A stretch of 37,960 nt of DNA from contig JAJFLJ010000051.1 of NCBI GenBank assembly GCA_021772755.1, positions 1 to 37,960 on the forward strand, in the 5' to 3' direction. The DNA is from Candidatus Sumerlaeota bacterium (GTDB lineage Bacteria > Sumerlaeota > Sumerlaeia > SLMS01 > JAHLLQ01). The notes under the pieces are model-generated. The model searched no databases, was not told the DNA's origin, and saw only the letters and a program-made list of their open reading frames with translations. This document shows, piece by piece, positions 26,667 through 35,340 of this stretch. Made by a program: the position numbers and the translations under genes. How positions within the stretch are numbered: the stretch's first letter is position 1; every line of letters begins with the position of its first letter.

Positions 26667-27230
26667 ATGACGGTCTTTCTTCCCCGACTCCCCGCGTTCC
26701 TCCGCTCTCGCGCAGAGCTTCCCGACTCCACGCAAATCTGTCGCTGGCCGCCGCGTCTCGCCCGTCTCGACCGCACCGCGCTTCTCGTTTCTCTGGCGCT
26801 CGTCGTCTCCGGGGTGGGTGTGCTGGCGTGGTGGCCGGCCCCCCGCACGCAGGAGACGCTGGTGGGCGGCGTGCTGCTTGAAGTGCTCGGCTCCATGGGG
26901 CTCGTCGCGAGCGGTCTGCTGCGCATGACGGTCGCGAGCGAGGTGCGTTTCACCCGCGACGCCATCGTCGTCCGCCGTCCCCCGCAGCGCGACCTCGTGC
27001 TGCCCTATGCCGCGTACGACATCGAGTGGATGGCCCATATGACGGATGCCGGCAACGCGCGCCTGATCGCCTTCGAACCGCACCAGGGCTGTACCGTCCT
27101 TCGTCCGCCGGACTGGTTCGCCACGGCGATCTCCGAAATCGCGCGCATCCAGGAGGAGGAAGGCTGGTACGAGCCGCGAAGCGACCGACCCGCATCGCGC
27201 GCCGAACCGTTCGCCAGTTCCCAGAGTTGA
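26667..27230 (+). CDS. Small two-span membrane protein with PH-like C-terminal part
   Basis: I do not recognise a named family for this 187-residue product. After a basic N terminus there are two membrane segments (about 37-55, TALLVSLALVVSGVGVLAWW, and 66-85, LVGGVLLEVLGSMGLVASGL). A soluble beta-rich domain follows (about 88-160, VRFTRDAIVVRRPPQRDLVLPYAAYDIEW) that looks like a bacterial PH or YdbS-type domain, and then an acidic tail with IARIQEEEGWYEP. The topology is a hairpin with the domain inside. The first good ATG after the preceding gene was used; the open frame continues upstream but overlaps the glycosidase gene. Its stop TGA overlaps the presumed TTG start of ruvC, so the two are coupled even though their roles seem unrelated. 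Confidence 0.7.
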   Translation: MTVFLPRLPAFLRSRAELPDSTQICRWPPRLARLDRTALLVSLALVVSGVGVLAWWPAPRTQETLVGGVLLEVLGSMGLVASGLLRMTVASEVRFTRDAIVVRRPPQRDLVLPYAAYDIEWMAHMTDAGNARLIAFEPHQGCTVLRPPDWFATAISEIARIQEEEGWYEPRSDRPASRAEPFASSQS

Positions 27231-27832
27231 CCCCTTCCCGCGATCGGCCGCCGCCTCCCGACCGTATCCTCGGCATCGACCCCGGCCTCGCCAGCACCGG
27301 CGTCGGCGTCATCGAACGCACCGCCGACGGCTGGCGCATCGTCGAGGCGCACGAGGTCACGACGACGAGCGCCATGCCGCTGCCGAAGCGGCTTCGGCGA
27401 ATTCACGATCTGGTCGGCGAAACGATCCGCGAGTTCGCGCCCGGCGCCGTTTCCGTCGAGACGATCTTCTTCGCCAAGAACGTGAAGTCCGCCGTGCTGA
27501 TGGCGCACGGTCGCGGCGCGGCGATTCTGGCGGCGTCCGGTGCGAACCTGCCCGTGTTCGAGTACTCGCCGCTGGAGATCAAGCAGTCGGTTGTCGGCAA
27601 GGGCCGCGCCTCGAAGGCCCAGGTCATGCAGATGATCCGTGTGCTTCTGGGCCTGCCGGAACTGCCCATGTCGGACCACCAGGCGGATGCGCTGGCGTGC
27701 GCGCTGGCGCACGCTTACCGCTCGCGGCTGAAGGACGCGATCGGGGAAGCGGCCGATGGGGGGGACGAACCCGCTCGGACGAACGCCAAGGCACTTCTCG
27801 CCCAGGCGCGACGCGGGCGGAAACGGCGCTAG
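27227..27832 (+). CDS. ruvC: Holliday junction resolvase RuvC
   Basis: RuvC nicks Holliday junctions symmetrically as a dimer, guided by RuvAB. The catalytic set is visible: D18 in ILGIDPGLASTGVGVIE, E78 in SVETIFFAKN, and H151 and D154 in SDHQADALACALAH. A histidine at the third position is as in Thermus RuvC, where E. coli has aspartate. EYSPLEIKQSVVGKGRASKAQV is the conserved DNA-binding region. The 201-residue length is slightly above the usual 160-190, mainly from a basic C-terminal tail (LLAQARRGRKRR). No ATG or GTG lies near the conserved start. TTG at 27227, forming TTGA with the preceding stop, is the best start and implies translational coupling. ruvA and ruvB are not in the window. 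Its TAG overlaps the stop of the convergent methyltransferase gene. Confidence 0.92.
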   Translation: MTPSRDRPPPPDRILGIDPGLASTGVGVIERTADGWRIVEAHEVTTTSAMPLPKRLRRIHDLVGETIREFAPGAVSVETIFFAKNVKSAVLMAHGRGAAILAASGANLPVFEYSPLEIKQSVVGKGRASKAQVMQMIRVLLGLPELPMSDHQADALACALAHAYRSRLKDAIGEAADGGDEPARTNAKALLAQARRGRKRR

Positions 27833-29193
27833 GCCTTCCTCTCCCGCAGCGTCACGCGCACCTTCGCGGGTTCCAGCGCGACGTCCCCCTGCCACCAGAA
27901 GCCCTCCTTGCAGATGTCGATCGTGAACTCGAAGTCGCAGAGTCCCTCCGGCGCGGGAATGGAAACCGGAACGAGAACCGTGCTGCGGGGCGGCAGATCG
28001 CGCGGCAGCGGCATGTGCGCGTAGTCCCACTCCGACTCGTCCGTCAGCACCGAACTCATGTGCGCGCCGAGATGCAGGTGCCCGTGGCGGATCGGTCCCG
28101 CGTGGATCGTTTCGTCCGACGCGTTCGTCATCGCCAGCGGCACGACGATGCGGTCCGCCCAGTCGCACACGATGTGCTTCGATGGACAGTACAGGCCGAT
28201 GCCCGCCGGCGGTTCGGCCGGTCGCGAAAGAGCGATGACGGGGTCCGCGTCGGCAAAGTCGCGCACCGAATCCCGGACGTTCTTCTCCGTCCGGCGGAAC
28301 GTCGCCATGATGCCGATCATCGTGGGGTCGGGCGCCGGCGAAACGTCGAGAAGCGCCGACGCAAGAAGCGGCGAGAGCAGGCGGCGGGCGCTGACCGACA
28401 TCGCGCTTCCGTACCATCGCGCGAAGAGCTCGTTCACCGAGGGTAGAACGCTCTCCACCACGCGGCGCGCACGGCCCTTCCGGTGGACGATGAACCGGAC
28501 GTCGTCGGCGGCGAATCCGTTGACCTGAAGCCGCGCGAAGAACGCCCGCAGGTCGTAGCGCCGCTCGAAGAACCCGTGGTAGTGCCCCGACACGTTCTCC
28601 TCGTAGGAGTGCAGCGCCGGAACCGTCACGATCGCCGGGGCGCCGTCCGGCAGCAGCTCCCACAGCCGCTCCATGAAACGCACGTCGGCGTCGCCCTGCA
28701 TGTGCTCGATCGTCGAGACGAGAAGCGCGCCCTCGATCCTGGCGGAGAAGTCCGGCAGAATGCGCCTGTCGCGGAGATCCTCCTTCACTAGGCGGAAACG
28801 TCCCTGCCTCACGCCGATGGCGCTCATGTTGCGCGCCTGCGCTTCGAGGGCCTCGTCGTCGACGTCCACCAGCACCGAGGTTCGCGCGGCGCCGCTTGCG
28901 AGCGCGAACGCCGAGAACGGCGTGTCGCCGCAACCGACGTCGAGCCATCGCCGAGCCTTCGATCGCTTCATGCGGCCGAAGGCGTACGCGTACTCGATCG
29001 TGCGGAACAGGTCGGGTTCGTGAGTGCAGACGCGAAACGCGCGTGTCAGCGCCCGAACGTCGCGGCGGTCCTGCTTCGGGCCGCCGTTCGCGATGCGGTC
29101 GGCGGCGGCGGCGCGAAGAAAGCGCCAGGCGTTGCCGCGGCCATCGAGAAGCCGCTCCAGCACGTCCAGGGATTCGTTCGATCGTGTGAGCAC
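27829..29193 (-). CDS. SAM-dependent methyltransferase with C-terminal Wzt-like beta domain
   Basis: A 454-residue cytosolic protein in two parts. The front (about 60-260) is a class I methyltransferase: RRWLDVGCGDTPFSAFAL (motif I at 84-90), the acidic LVDVDDEALE (108-116), LLVSTIEHMQG (motif IV region) and LLPDGAPAIVTVP. The back (about 310-454) is a predicted beta sandwich (IVVPLAMTNASDETIH, PPRSTVLVPVSIPAPEG, FTIDICKEGFWWQ). It resembles the carbohydrate-recognising C-terminal domain of Wzt-type O-antigen exporters and related methyltransferases. That suggests a sugar or polysaccharide substrate, which is inference. It is the last gene of the long minus-strand run, 15 bases after lspA. 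Its stop shares the palindrome CTAG with the ruvC stop. Confidence 0.83.
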   Translation of the reverse strand: MLTRSNESLDVLERLLDGRGNAWRFLRAAAADRIANGGPKQDRRDVRALTRAFRVCTHEPDLFRTIEYAYAFGRMKRSKARRWLDVGCGDTPFSAFALASGAARTSVLVDVDDEALEAQARNMSAIGVRQGRFRLVKEDLRDRRILPDFSARIEGALLVSTIEHMQGDADVRFMERLWELLPDGAPAIVTVPALHSYEENVSGHYHGFFERRYDLRAFFARLQVNGFAADDVRFIVHRKGRARRVVESVLPSVNELFARWYGSAMSVSARRLLSPLLASALLDVSPAPDPTMIGIMATFRRTEKNVRDSVRDFADADPVIALSRPAEPPAGIGLYCPSKHIVCDWADRIVVPLAMTNASDETIHAGPIRHGHLHLGAHMSSVLTDESEWDYAHMPLPRDLPPRSTVLVPVSIPAPEGLCDFEFTIDICKEGFWWQGDVALEPAKVRVTLRERKA

Positions 29194-29208
29194 CGCGCGG
29201 GGACCGCC

Positions 29209-29793
29209 TCAGATCTTGCCCTTCAGCATGCGCCAGACGAGCAGTCCCATGCCGACGCAGATGAAGGAGTCCGCGACGTTGAACACGGGCCAGTGATGGC
29301 TGCCGACGTACGCGTCGAACATGTCCACGACGTATCCGCGAAACGCGCGGTCGATCAGATTGCCGATGGCGCCGCCGACGACGAACGCGATGGCCAGCCG
29401 GCCCCAGTGCTCCTCCTTCGGGAGCCGGAACCACCAGATGGTCATGCCGACCGAGACGGCCACGCTGACGAGCGCCAGCAGGGCGACCTGGCCGTGGAGG
29501 AACGAAAACGCCGCGCCGTAGTTTCGCGCGTAGAGCAGTCGAAAAAGACCCGGGACGATGTCGACGACGGGGCCGGGCCGGTCCGCCGTAGGGGCGAGCT
29601 TGACGATCGTGAGCCACTTCGAAAGATGATCGAGCGCTACGATGCCGAGCAGCGACGCGAGACAGACCTTCCAGTGCGCCGTACCGCCGGGAACGGGCTT
29701 CGGCGGCGGCGCGGAAGCCTTCTTCGCCGGAGCCGTCTTCGCCTCGGAAGCGGTCTTGTTCGCGGGTGGTTCCATGGCTCTGGCGTCGGACAT
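29209..29793 (-). CDS. lspA: Lipoprotein signal peptidase (signal peptidase II)
   Basis: LspA is an inner-membrane aspartyl protease that removes signal peptides from diacylated prolipoproteins. After an Ala/Lys/Pro-rich cytosolic extension of about 45 residues come four spans, beginning at VCLASLLGIVALDHLSKWLTI. The family boxes are ARNYGAAFSFL, GGAIGNLIDRAFRGYVVDMFD (with one catalytic Asp) and PVFNVADSFICVG (the other). The product is 194 residues, about 30 more than usual because of the N-terminal extension. The Met of MSDARAMEPP was taken as start; a second Met six codons later is also possible and neither has a good ribosome-binding site. It sits between asnS and a methyltransferase gene on the same strand. 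Confidence 0.94.
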   Translation of the reverse strand: MSDARAMEPPANKTASEAKTAPAKKASAPPPKPVPGGTAHWKVCLASLLGIVALDHLSKWLTIVKLAPTADRPGPVVDIVPGLFRLLYARNYGAAFSFLHGQVALLALVSVAVSVGMTIWWFRLPKEEHWGRLAIAFVVGGAIGNLIDRAFRGYVVDMFDAYVGSHHWPVFNVADSFICVGMGLLVWRMLKGKI

Positions 29794-29885
29794 CGGGTGG
29801 TGGCGGCCTCTGTTCGCGTGGGGCGGCGACTGTTTGGGCGGGCGCGCACTGCCGCAAGCGCAGGTTTTCGGCGGGTCCGCTTCCG

Positions 29886-31295
29886 TCAGAAGTCCGCCGA
29901 CTTCGGCGCCCGCGGAAACGGAATGACGTCGCGGATGTTTCCCAGGCCGGTGACGAACTGCACGGCGCGCTCGAACCCCAGACCGAACCCCGCGTGGGGA
30001 ACGGTGCCGTAGCGCCGCAGGTCCAGATACCACCAGTACGTTTCCGGATCGAGTCCCGTCTCCCGCATGCGCCTCTCCAGGACGTCGCGGCGCTCCTCGC
30101 GCTGGCTTCCGCCGATGATTTCGCCGATGCGGGGAACCAGAACGTCCATCGCGGCGACCGTCTTTCCGTCGTCGTTCTGCCGCATGTAGAACGCCTTGAT
30201 GTCACGGGGATAGTCCCGCAGAATCACCGGTCGGCCGACGTGCTTCTCCGTCAGCCAGCGCTCGTGTTCGCTCTGCAGGTCGGCGCCCCACTCCACGGGG
30301 TATTCGAAGGCCTCGCCGCTCCTCTTCAGGAGTTCGACGGCCTCCGTGTAGGTCAGGCGCTCGAACGGCGAATCGGCGATATGGGTCAGTGTGTCGACGA
30401 CCGTCCCGTCGATCCACTTGCCGAAGAACTCCATGTCCTCGGGGCAGTCGTCGAGCACGGTGCGGAAGAGATGCCGGATGTACTCCTCGGCGAGGTTCAT
30501 GTCGCCTTCGATGTCGCAGAACGCCATCTCCGGCTCGATCATCCAGAACTCCGAGAGGTGGCGCGAGGTGTTGCTGTTCTCGGCGCGGAACGTCGGGCCG
30601 AACGTGTAGATGTTCGTCAGGGCGCAGGCGTGGGTCTCGCCTTCGAGCTGGCCGCTGACGGTGAGGCTCGTCTCGCGGCCGAAGAAGTCCTCCGCGAAGT
30701 CCGGGCGCCCGTCCGCGCCGCGCGGAACGTTCGCGAGGTCGAACGTCGTCACGCGAAACATCTCGCCCGCTCCCTCGCAGTCGCTCGCCGTGATGACCGG
30801 CGTGTTGACGTAGAGGAATCCGCGCGACTGGAAGAAGTCGTGCGTCGCGCGCGCCATGCGGTTGCGAACGCGCGCCACCGCCCCGAACGTGTTCGTGCGC
30901 GGGCGGAGATGCGCCACCTCGCGCAGGTACTCCATCGAATGCCGCTTCTTCTGCATCGGGTACGTGTCGGGGTTCTCGACGGTGCCGAGCACCTCCAGAC
31001 TCGCGGCGAGCACCTCCACCGCCTGTCCCTTGCCCGGCGACTCGCGAAGCTCGCCCTCGACGCGCACCGACGCGCCCGTCGTCAGGTGCAGAACCTCGCT
31101 CTCGTAGTTCTCCAGCGAACCGTCTGCGACGACCTGCACGCCGGCCAGCGAGGACCCGTCGTTGAGCTCGACGAAGGAGAAGCCGCCCTTCGAATCGCGC
31201 TTCGTGCGAACCCAGCCGTGAAGGACGACCCGCGCGCCGAAGTCGCGGCGCGCGAGAAGCCCGGCGATGCGGTCTTCCGGACGAAGAGCGTTCAT
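29886..31295 (-). CDS. asnS: Asparaginyl-tRNA synthetase
   Basis: AsnRS charges tRNA-Asn with asparagine in the cytosol. The 469-residue protein has the N-terminal OB-fold anticodon domain (about 18-105, [26 protein letters not shown]) and the class IIb catalytic domain with [19 protein letters not shown], motif 2 in [27 protein letters not shown] and motif 3 in [18 protein letters not shown], ending in the standard RDVIPFPR. The combination DCEGAGEMF and [12 protein letters not shown] separates it from AspRS. Its presence means Asn-tRNA need not be made only by amidation. The ATG overlaps the stop of the antiporter gene in ATGA, so the two are coupled; lspA follows after 92 bases. Confidence 0.97.
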   Translation of the reverse strand: MNALRPEDRIAGLLARRDFGARVVLHGWVRTKRDSKGGFSFVELNDGSSLAGVQVVADGSLENYESEVLHLTTGASVRVEGELRESPGKGQAVEVLAASLEVLGTVENPDTYPMQKKRHSMEYLREVAHLRPRTNTFGAVARVRNRMARATHDFFQSRGFLYVNTPVITASDCEGAGEMFRVTTFDLANVPRGADGRPDFAEDFFGRETSLTVSGQLEGETHACALTNIYTFGPTFRAENSNTSRHLSEFWMIEPEMAFCDIEGDMNLAEEYIRHLFRTVLDDCPEDMEFFGKWIDGTVVDTLTHIADSPFERLTYTEAVELLKRSGEAFEYPVEWGADLQSEHERWLTEKHVGRPVILRDYPRDIKAFYMRQNDDGKTVAAMDVLVPRIGEIIGGSQREERRDVLERRMRETGLDPETYWWYLDLRRYGTVPHAGFGLGFERAVQFVTGLGNIRDVIPFPRAPKSADF

Positions 31296-32803
31296 ATGAT
31301 GCGCGGGGGCGGCTCCGGACTTGGAATCCTCGCCAGGCAGACCTTCAGCAGCGGCGGCGTCATGAACGTCGTCAGCACCACCATGATCACGATGGCCGAG
31401 AACGTGCCGGTATCGACCACTCCCAGCGCCAGCCCGATGTTGGCGAAGATCAGTCCGACCTCGCCGCGCGGCACCATGCCGATGCCCACCGTCGCCCGCG
31501 ACCAGAAGCCGCCCTTCATCGTGACGCCGCAGAGCAGCTTGCCGATGATCGCCGCGATGGTCAGGCCGAGCGCCAGGACCAGGATCTCCTTCTGCAGGAA
31601 CGTCTCCAGCCGCACCTGAAGTCCCATCTGGACGAAGAAGACGGGAACGAAGATCGCCGCGAACGAGGAGACCTTCTCCCTCAGCGCATGGACCGCGCCT
31701 TCGAAGTGCTCCGACATGCTGAACGGCTTCAGCGTCTCGGACTCGATGACCAGGCCGGCGGCGAAGGCCCCCACGATCGTGGCCAGTCCCACCGCGTTCG
31801 CCAGGTACGCCATCAGAAAGCAGAACGCCAGGGAGAAGACCAGGTCGAGCTTCGCCCCGCGCAGTTTCCTGATCATCCGGAAGACGAAGGGCAGACACTT
31901 CTGCCCGAAGATCACCGCGGCGATGAGAAAGAGCCCCGCCTTCAGCGTCACGACGCCCGCCAGGTGCATGACGTTGAGGTCCTCGCCCCCGCCCGGCGCT
32001 CCGGACGCCACCACGATTCCGCTGACCACCGCGAGAATGATGAGGCCGAGAACGTCGTCGATGACCGCCGCGCCGAGAATGATCTTCGATTCCTTCACGT
32101 CGAGCTTGTTCAGGTCCTTGATCACCCGCGCCGTGATGCCGACGCTCGTCGCCGCCAGCGTCGCCCCCAGGAAGAGCCCGACCTTGTAGGGCTCCATTCC
32201 GGCGGGAAACGTGGTCACGAGGAACTCCGTCGCGAAGAAGCCCATTGCGAACGGTGCCACCACGCCCGTGATGGCGACGATCAGCGAGGGCCATCCGACC
32301 TTCATCAGTTCGATGAAGCTCGATTCCAGGCCGACCTCGAACAGCAGCAGAATCACTCCGATGCGCGCGATAATGTCGATGTGGGAGCCTTCGGTCCGCG
32401 CGTCGGCGATCAGCTGGCCCGGCACGAGGTCCGGCGCCAGCAGTGCGAACGCCCCAAGCCCCACGCCGATCAGCAGCTCCCCGAGCACGGCGGGCTGCCC
32501 GACGGCCTCGGCGACGTGGCCGGCTATCCTTGCGAGCAGCAGAATGATCACGATTTGCAACAGCACCCCGGCCACCGGGTCGGCGTGTCCTGCGGCACCG
32601 TGGCTCGCGTCTTCCCCGTGGGCGTCGGCCTCGTGTCCGTGCCCGTCCGCGACTTCGACGGCATGCGACTCGTTGCCGTGCGCCGCGGGTTCCTCCTGCG
32701 CCCCCGCTCCGCCCCAGAACAGGACGATGGCGGAGGAGATCAGAAGAATCCACATCAGGCGGTGTGGGCGTCGGTTTCGTTTCGACTGACGGTCTTGCAG
32801 CAT
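31292..32803 (-). CDS. CPA2-family cation:proton antiporter with His-rich N-terminal segment
   Basis: An inner-membrane monovalent cation/proton antiporter of the KefB/NapA-like CPA2 family, 503 residues. After a signal-like helix (about 17-36, [18 protein letters not shown]) comes a soluble stretch of about 35 residues with seven histidines (42, 47, 55, 57, 62, 68, 73). About 12 spans follow. Family signatures are [42 protein letters not shown] and the ion-binding [13 protein letters not shown], whose Asp-Asp pair is typical of electrogenic exchangers. It has no RCK/TrkA-N domain, unlike KefB/KefC. The His-rich segment should face the periplasm and might bind metal or sense pH, which is inference. 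It lies between a phosphodiester-glycosidase-like gene and asnS. Confidence 0.91.
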   Translation of the reverse strand: MLQDRQSKRNRRPHRLMWILLISSAIVLFWGGAGAQEEPAAHGNESHAVEVADGHGHEADAHGEDASHGAAGHADPVAGVLLQIVIILLLARIAGHVAEAVGQPAVLGELLIGVGLGAFALLAPDLVPGQLIADARTEGSHIDIIARIGVILLLFEVGLESSFIELMKVGWPSLIVAITGVVAPFAMGFFATEFLVTTFPAGMEPYKVGLFLGATLAATSVGITARVIKDLNKLDVKESKIILGAAVIDDVLGLIILAVVSGIVVASGAPGGGEDLNVMHLAGVVTLKAGLFLIAAVIFGQKCLPFVFRMIRKLRGAKLDLVFSLAFCFLMAYLANAVGLATIVGAFAAGLVIESETLKPFSMSEHFEGAVHALREKVSSFAAIFVPVFFVQMGLQVRLETFLQKEILVLALGLTIAAIIGKLLCGVTMKGGFWSRATVGIGMVPRGEVGLIFANIGLALGVVDTGTFSAIVIMVVLTTFMTPPLLKVCLARIPSPEPPPRII

Positions 32804-32891
32804 AACGGATACTCCCCGTTCGATTGTGGCGGGGAGAGCGTTTCCGCACTCCCGGAGCGGGACAACGGCTTTCGGAAAAGTTGGAGCGGTC

Positions 32892-34475
32892 CTAGATCAC
32901 GACGTTCAGCGCGACCGGCACCACGCGCTCGCGGTTGCCGGGGTCGCTGGGGATGTTCACGACGCCCTGCGCCAGCCCCGGCTTCAGCTGGTCGAGCCGT
33001 CCAACGCCCTCGACCGCCATGACGCTCGACCCGCCGCCGTCCAGGTTCAGGGCACTGCGGCAGCCCAGGTGCGCCATCAGCCGCGCCAGCTCCTCCAGCG
33101 TACAACCCACGCTGTGGGCCATGTCGGAACGTCCGTCCACCACCACCAGCACCCAGTCCTCGTCGCGGGTCAGACCCAGCGCCGTTCGCGGCGCCCGCGT
33201 CCTGGAGGCATCGTAGGGGAACCGGGTCGGCGGCGGGCCGTCGGGGCGGAATTCGCCGGCGGCCAGGGGATTGAACATCTGGTCCTCCGACAGCACGCGT
33301 CCGTCCAGAAGGAGCTTCGGACCGGACGCCAGGATAAAGGAAGGCTGCTCGCGGCGGGACGTCGCGATATCGAGACGCCAGTTCGGAAACGGCCCTGCGC
33401 CCGGATTCTCGATCCAGCGCCGCCACGGAAGCGCCGCTTCGCCCGTCACACGGACGATGGCGCCACCCAGCGGGGGCTGGCGCGTTCCCGGTTCCACCAC
33501 CGCCACTAGGCCTGACCCCGAAAACACCACGTCGGCGGTCGAAACCCCCTTCGGCGGAGCGGGCAGCGGCCCGTCGAACGCCCGCCAGGCAAAGGCCCTG
33601 CGGTCCGAGAGAGTGTCGCGCCCAAGGGGCATCGGCTCGAACTCGTCGACGGTCAGGACCAGGTCCCCGGGGCCCAGCAACTCGATGGACCGGCGGCCGT
33701 CGAGCCATTCCACTACGCAGGGGCGCTCGATCCACGGCGGCATGTGCAGCACACCGTCGGAGTAGAGCGCGCCGATGGGCTGGTGCAGGGCGCTCACCCC
33801 GTCCTCGTACTCTTCGGGGAAATTCAGGAAGTAGCCCGCATTCGTCGCGGCGAGCACCTGTTCCTCCGCCTGGACGGTCCAGGAGGGATGGAACGCCGGC
33901 AGATAGCGGGCGATGCGCAGCGGGCTCTCGCCATCGCGGCGAAGCGTCGGCTGAAGCGCCGGAATCAGGTCGGTATACTCGTCCTTCCACTCGCCACCCT
34001 CGATGCGGCGGGTCAGCTCGGTCAGGTCTTCCCACGGACCCCGGGGCGCGCCGGAGCGCGAGCATGTCAACTCTCTCAGGTTGACGAAGAGACGCGATTC
34101 CTTCTGCCCGCGTTCGAGCCGAAGCGCCCCGCCGGCCCAGTACGTCTGCCAGTAGGCGTTCTCGATGGCTTCGAAATCCACCAGCCCCGGTGCCGCCATC
34201 GCGACCCGCGGGCGAATGTGCCCCGCCGCGCCGGGGGAAATGCGGAGTTCGTTCACGCAAAGGCCCGACAGCTCGTTCGTTCCCGGGTTGTCCCATGCCA
34301 CGCGCCGCCGCCGCCAGATCACGCCGTCGGCGGGCGAGTGGTCGCGGTCTTCGAGCTGCTCGAACGTATCCTTCGCCGCCTGTATTCCCAGAACGCACTC
34401 GACGGCATGCTGGTCGAGTTCCCCGCCGAGTCGGCTTCGGGTCGTCTGGTCGGCCTTGGCTGCACTGGCGATCAT
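32892..34475 (-). CDS. Phosphodiester-glycosidase-like (NAGPA-domain) protein with unique N-terminal region
   Basis: A 527-residue protein whose second half matches the phosphodiester glycosidase family (PF09992-type, relatives of the mannose-6-phosphate uncovering enzyme). The visible motifs are VLAATNAGYFLNF (about 207-219), PIGALYSDGVL (233-243), SFILASGPKLLLDG, RAPRTALGLTRDEDWVLVVVDGRS (428-450), the TLEELARLMAHLGCRSALNLDGGGSSVM block (459-486) and a GVVNIPS end. The first 200 residues are unrecognised, with an Arg/Trp-rich stretch and a segment ending LFVNLRELTCSR. There is no signal peptide, although many relatives are exported. The ATG at 34475 has GGGAG 9 bases before it, which fixes the start. 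The substrate is unknown; removal of a sugar from a phosphodiester is the known chemistry of the family. Confidence 0.85.
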   Translation of the reverse strand: MIASAAKADQTTRSRLGGELDQHAVECVLGIQAAKDTFEQLEDRDHSPADGVIWRRRRVAWDNPGTNELSGLCVNELRISPGAAGHIRPRVAMAAPGLVDFEAIENAYWQTYWAGGALRLERGQKESRLFVNLRELTCSRSGAPRGPWEDLTELTRRIEGGEWKDEYTDLIPALQPTLRRDGESPLRIARYLPAFHPSWTVQAEEQVLAATNAGYFLNFPEEYEDGVSALHQPIGALYSDGVLHMPPWIERPCVVEWLDGRRSIELLGPGDLVLTVDEFEPMPLGRDTLSDRRAFAWRAFDGPLPAPPKGVSTADVVFSGSGLVAVVEPGTRQPPLGGAIVRVTGEAALPWRRWIENPGAGPFPNWRLDIATSRREQPSFILASGPKLLLDGRVLSEDQMFNPLAAGEFRPDGPPPTRFPYDASRTRAPRTALGLTRDEDWVLVVVDGRSDMAHSVGCTLEELARLMAHLGCRSALNLDGGGSSVMAVEGVGRLDQLKPGLAQGVVNIPSDPGNRERVVPVALNVVI

Positions 34476-34563
34476 TTGTTGGCTCCCTTGTATAAGGGCC
34501 GGACGCGATTGGACATCGTCGGCAAAGCAACCGACGTTCCCCGTTCCAGGCCCCGTCTGCAAT

Positions 34564-35340
34564 TCACTTCCCGGCGGATTCGCCGATTCCGTTGACGACA
34601 TCGGCCAGATAGCCCGCTCCGAAGCCGTTGCCGATATTCACGACGCTGACCCCCGGCGAGCAGGAATTCAGCATCCCCAGCAGCGCCGCCAGTCCGTTGA
34701 ACGATGCCCCGTAGCCAACCGTGGTGGGCACGGCGATCACCGGCGCGCTCGCCAGCCCCCCGATCACCGAGGGCAGCGCGCCCTCCATTCCCGCCGCGAC
34801 CACCAGCACCCGGGCCCGTGCGATCGCGTCGGATTGGCGCAGCAGCCGGTGGAGACCCGCGACCCCGACATCGTAGACGCGCTCGACCGGACTGCCAAGA
34901 GCCTCGGCCGTCAGCGCCGCTTCCTCGGCCACCGGAATGTCCGTCGTTCCGGCGGCGAATACACCGACGATGCCCTCCTTGCGGGGGGCGGGTTCGCGCT
35001 CCAGGAAGAGGAACCGCGCCTCGTCGTGGCGGACCAGTTTCTCCCCCTTGAAGGCGGCCGCGACGGCTTCGCGCTGCTCGGGCGACGTTCGCGTCATGAT
35101 CGCGTTCTGCCCGGCGTCCACCATCCGGCGCGCGATCGCGATCACCTGGGGGGCGGTCTTGCCTTCGCAGAAGATGGCCTCCGCCCTGCCCCGGCGCGCC
35201 TGGCGCTGGAGGTCGATATTGGCGAAACCAAGGTCGGCAGTCATCATTCCGCGAAGGGCCGACGCGGCTTCGTCCGGCGCGAGGTCGCCGCTGGCGACGC
35301 GCGCCAGCACCTCTTCGATACGGGGGAATTCGCGGTTCAT
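34564..35340 (-). CDS. larB: Pyridinium-3,5-biscarboxylic acid mononucleotide synthase LarB
   Basis: LarB carboxylates and hydrolyses nicotinic acid adenine dinucleotide in the first step to the nickel-pincer cofactor of lactate racemase and related LarA enzymes. The 258-residue product has the family N terminus (VLARVASGDLAPDEAASALRG, FANIDLQRQARRGRAEAIFCEGK) and the PurE-like C-terminal domain (GIVGVFAAGTTDIPVAEEAALTAEALG, VYDVGVAGLHRLL, VLVVAAGMEGALPSVIGGLA, PVIAVPTTVGYGASFNGLAALLGMLNSCSPGVSVVNIGNGFGAG given here in parts: PVIAVPTTVGYG and NIGNGFGAG). Its ATG overlaps the TPR gene stop as ATGA. larC, larE and larA are not in the window, so this is either a split pathway or a copy working with genes elsewhere. 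Confidence 0.94.
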   Translation of the reverse strand: MNREFPRIEEVLARVASGDLAPDEAASALRGMMTADLGFANIDLQRQARRGRAEAIFCEGKTAPQVIAIARRMVDAGQNAIMTRTSPEQREAVAAAFKGEKLVRHDEARFLFLEREPAPRKEGIVGVFAAGTTDIPVAEEAALTAEALGSPVERVYDVGVAGLHRLLRQSDAIARARVLVVAAGMEGALPSVIGGLASAPVIAVPTTVGYGASFNGLAALLGMLNSCSPGVSVVNIGNGFGAGYLADVVNGIGESAGK

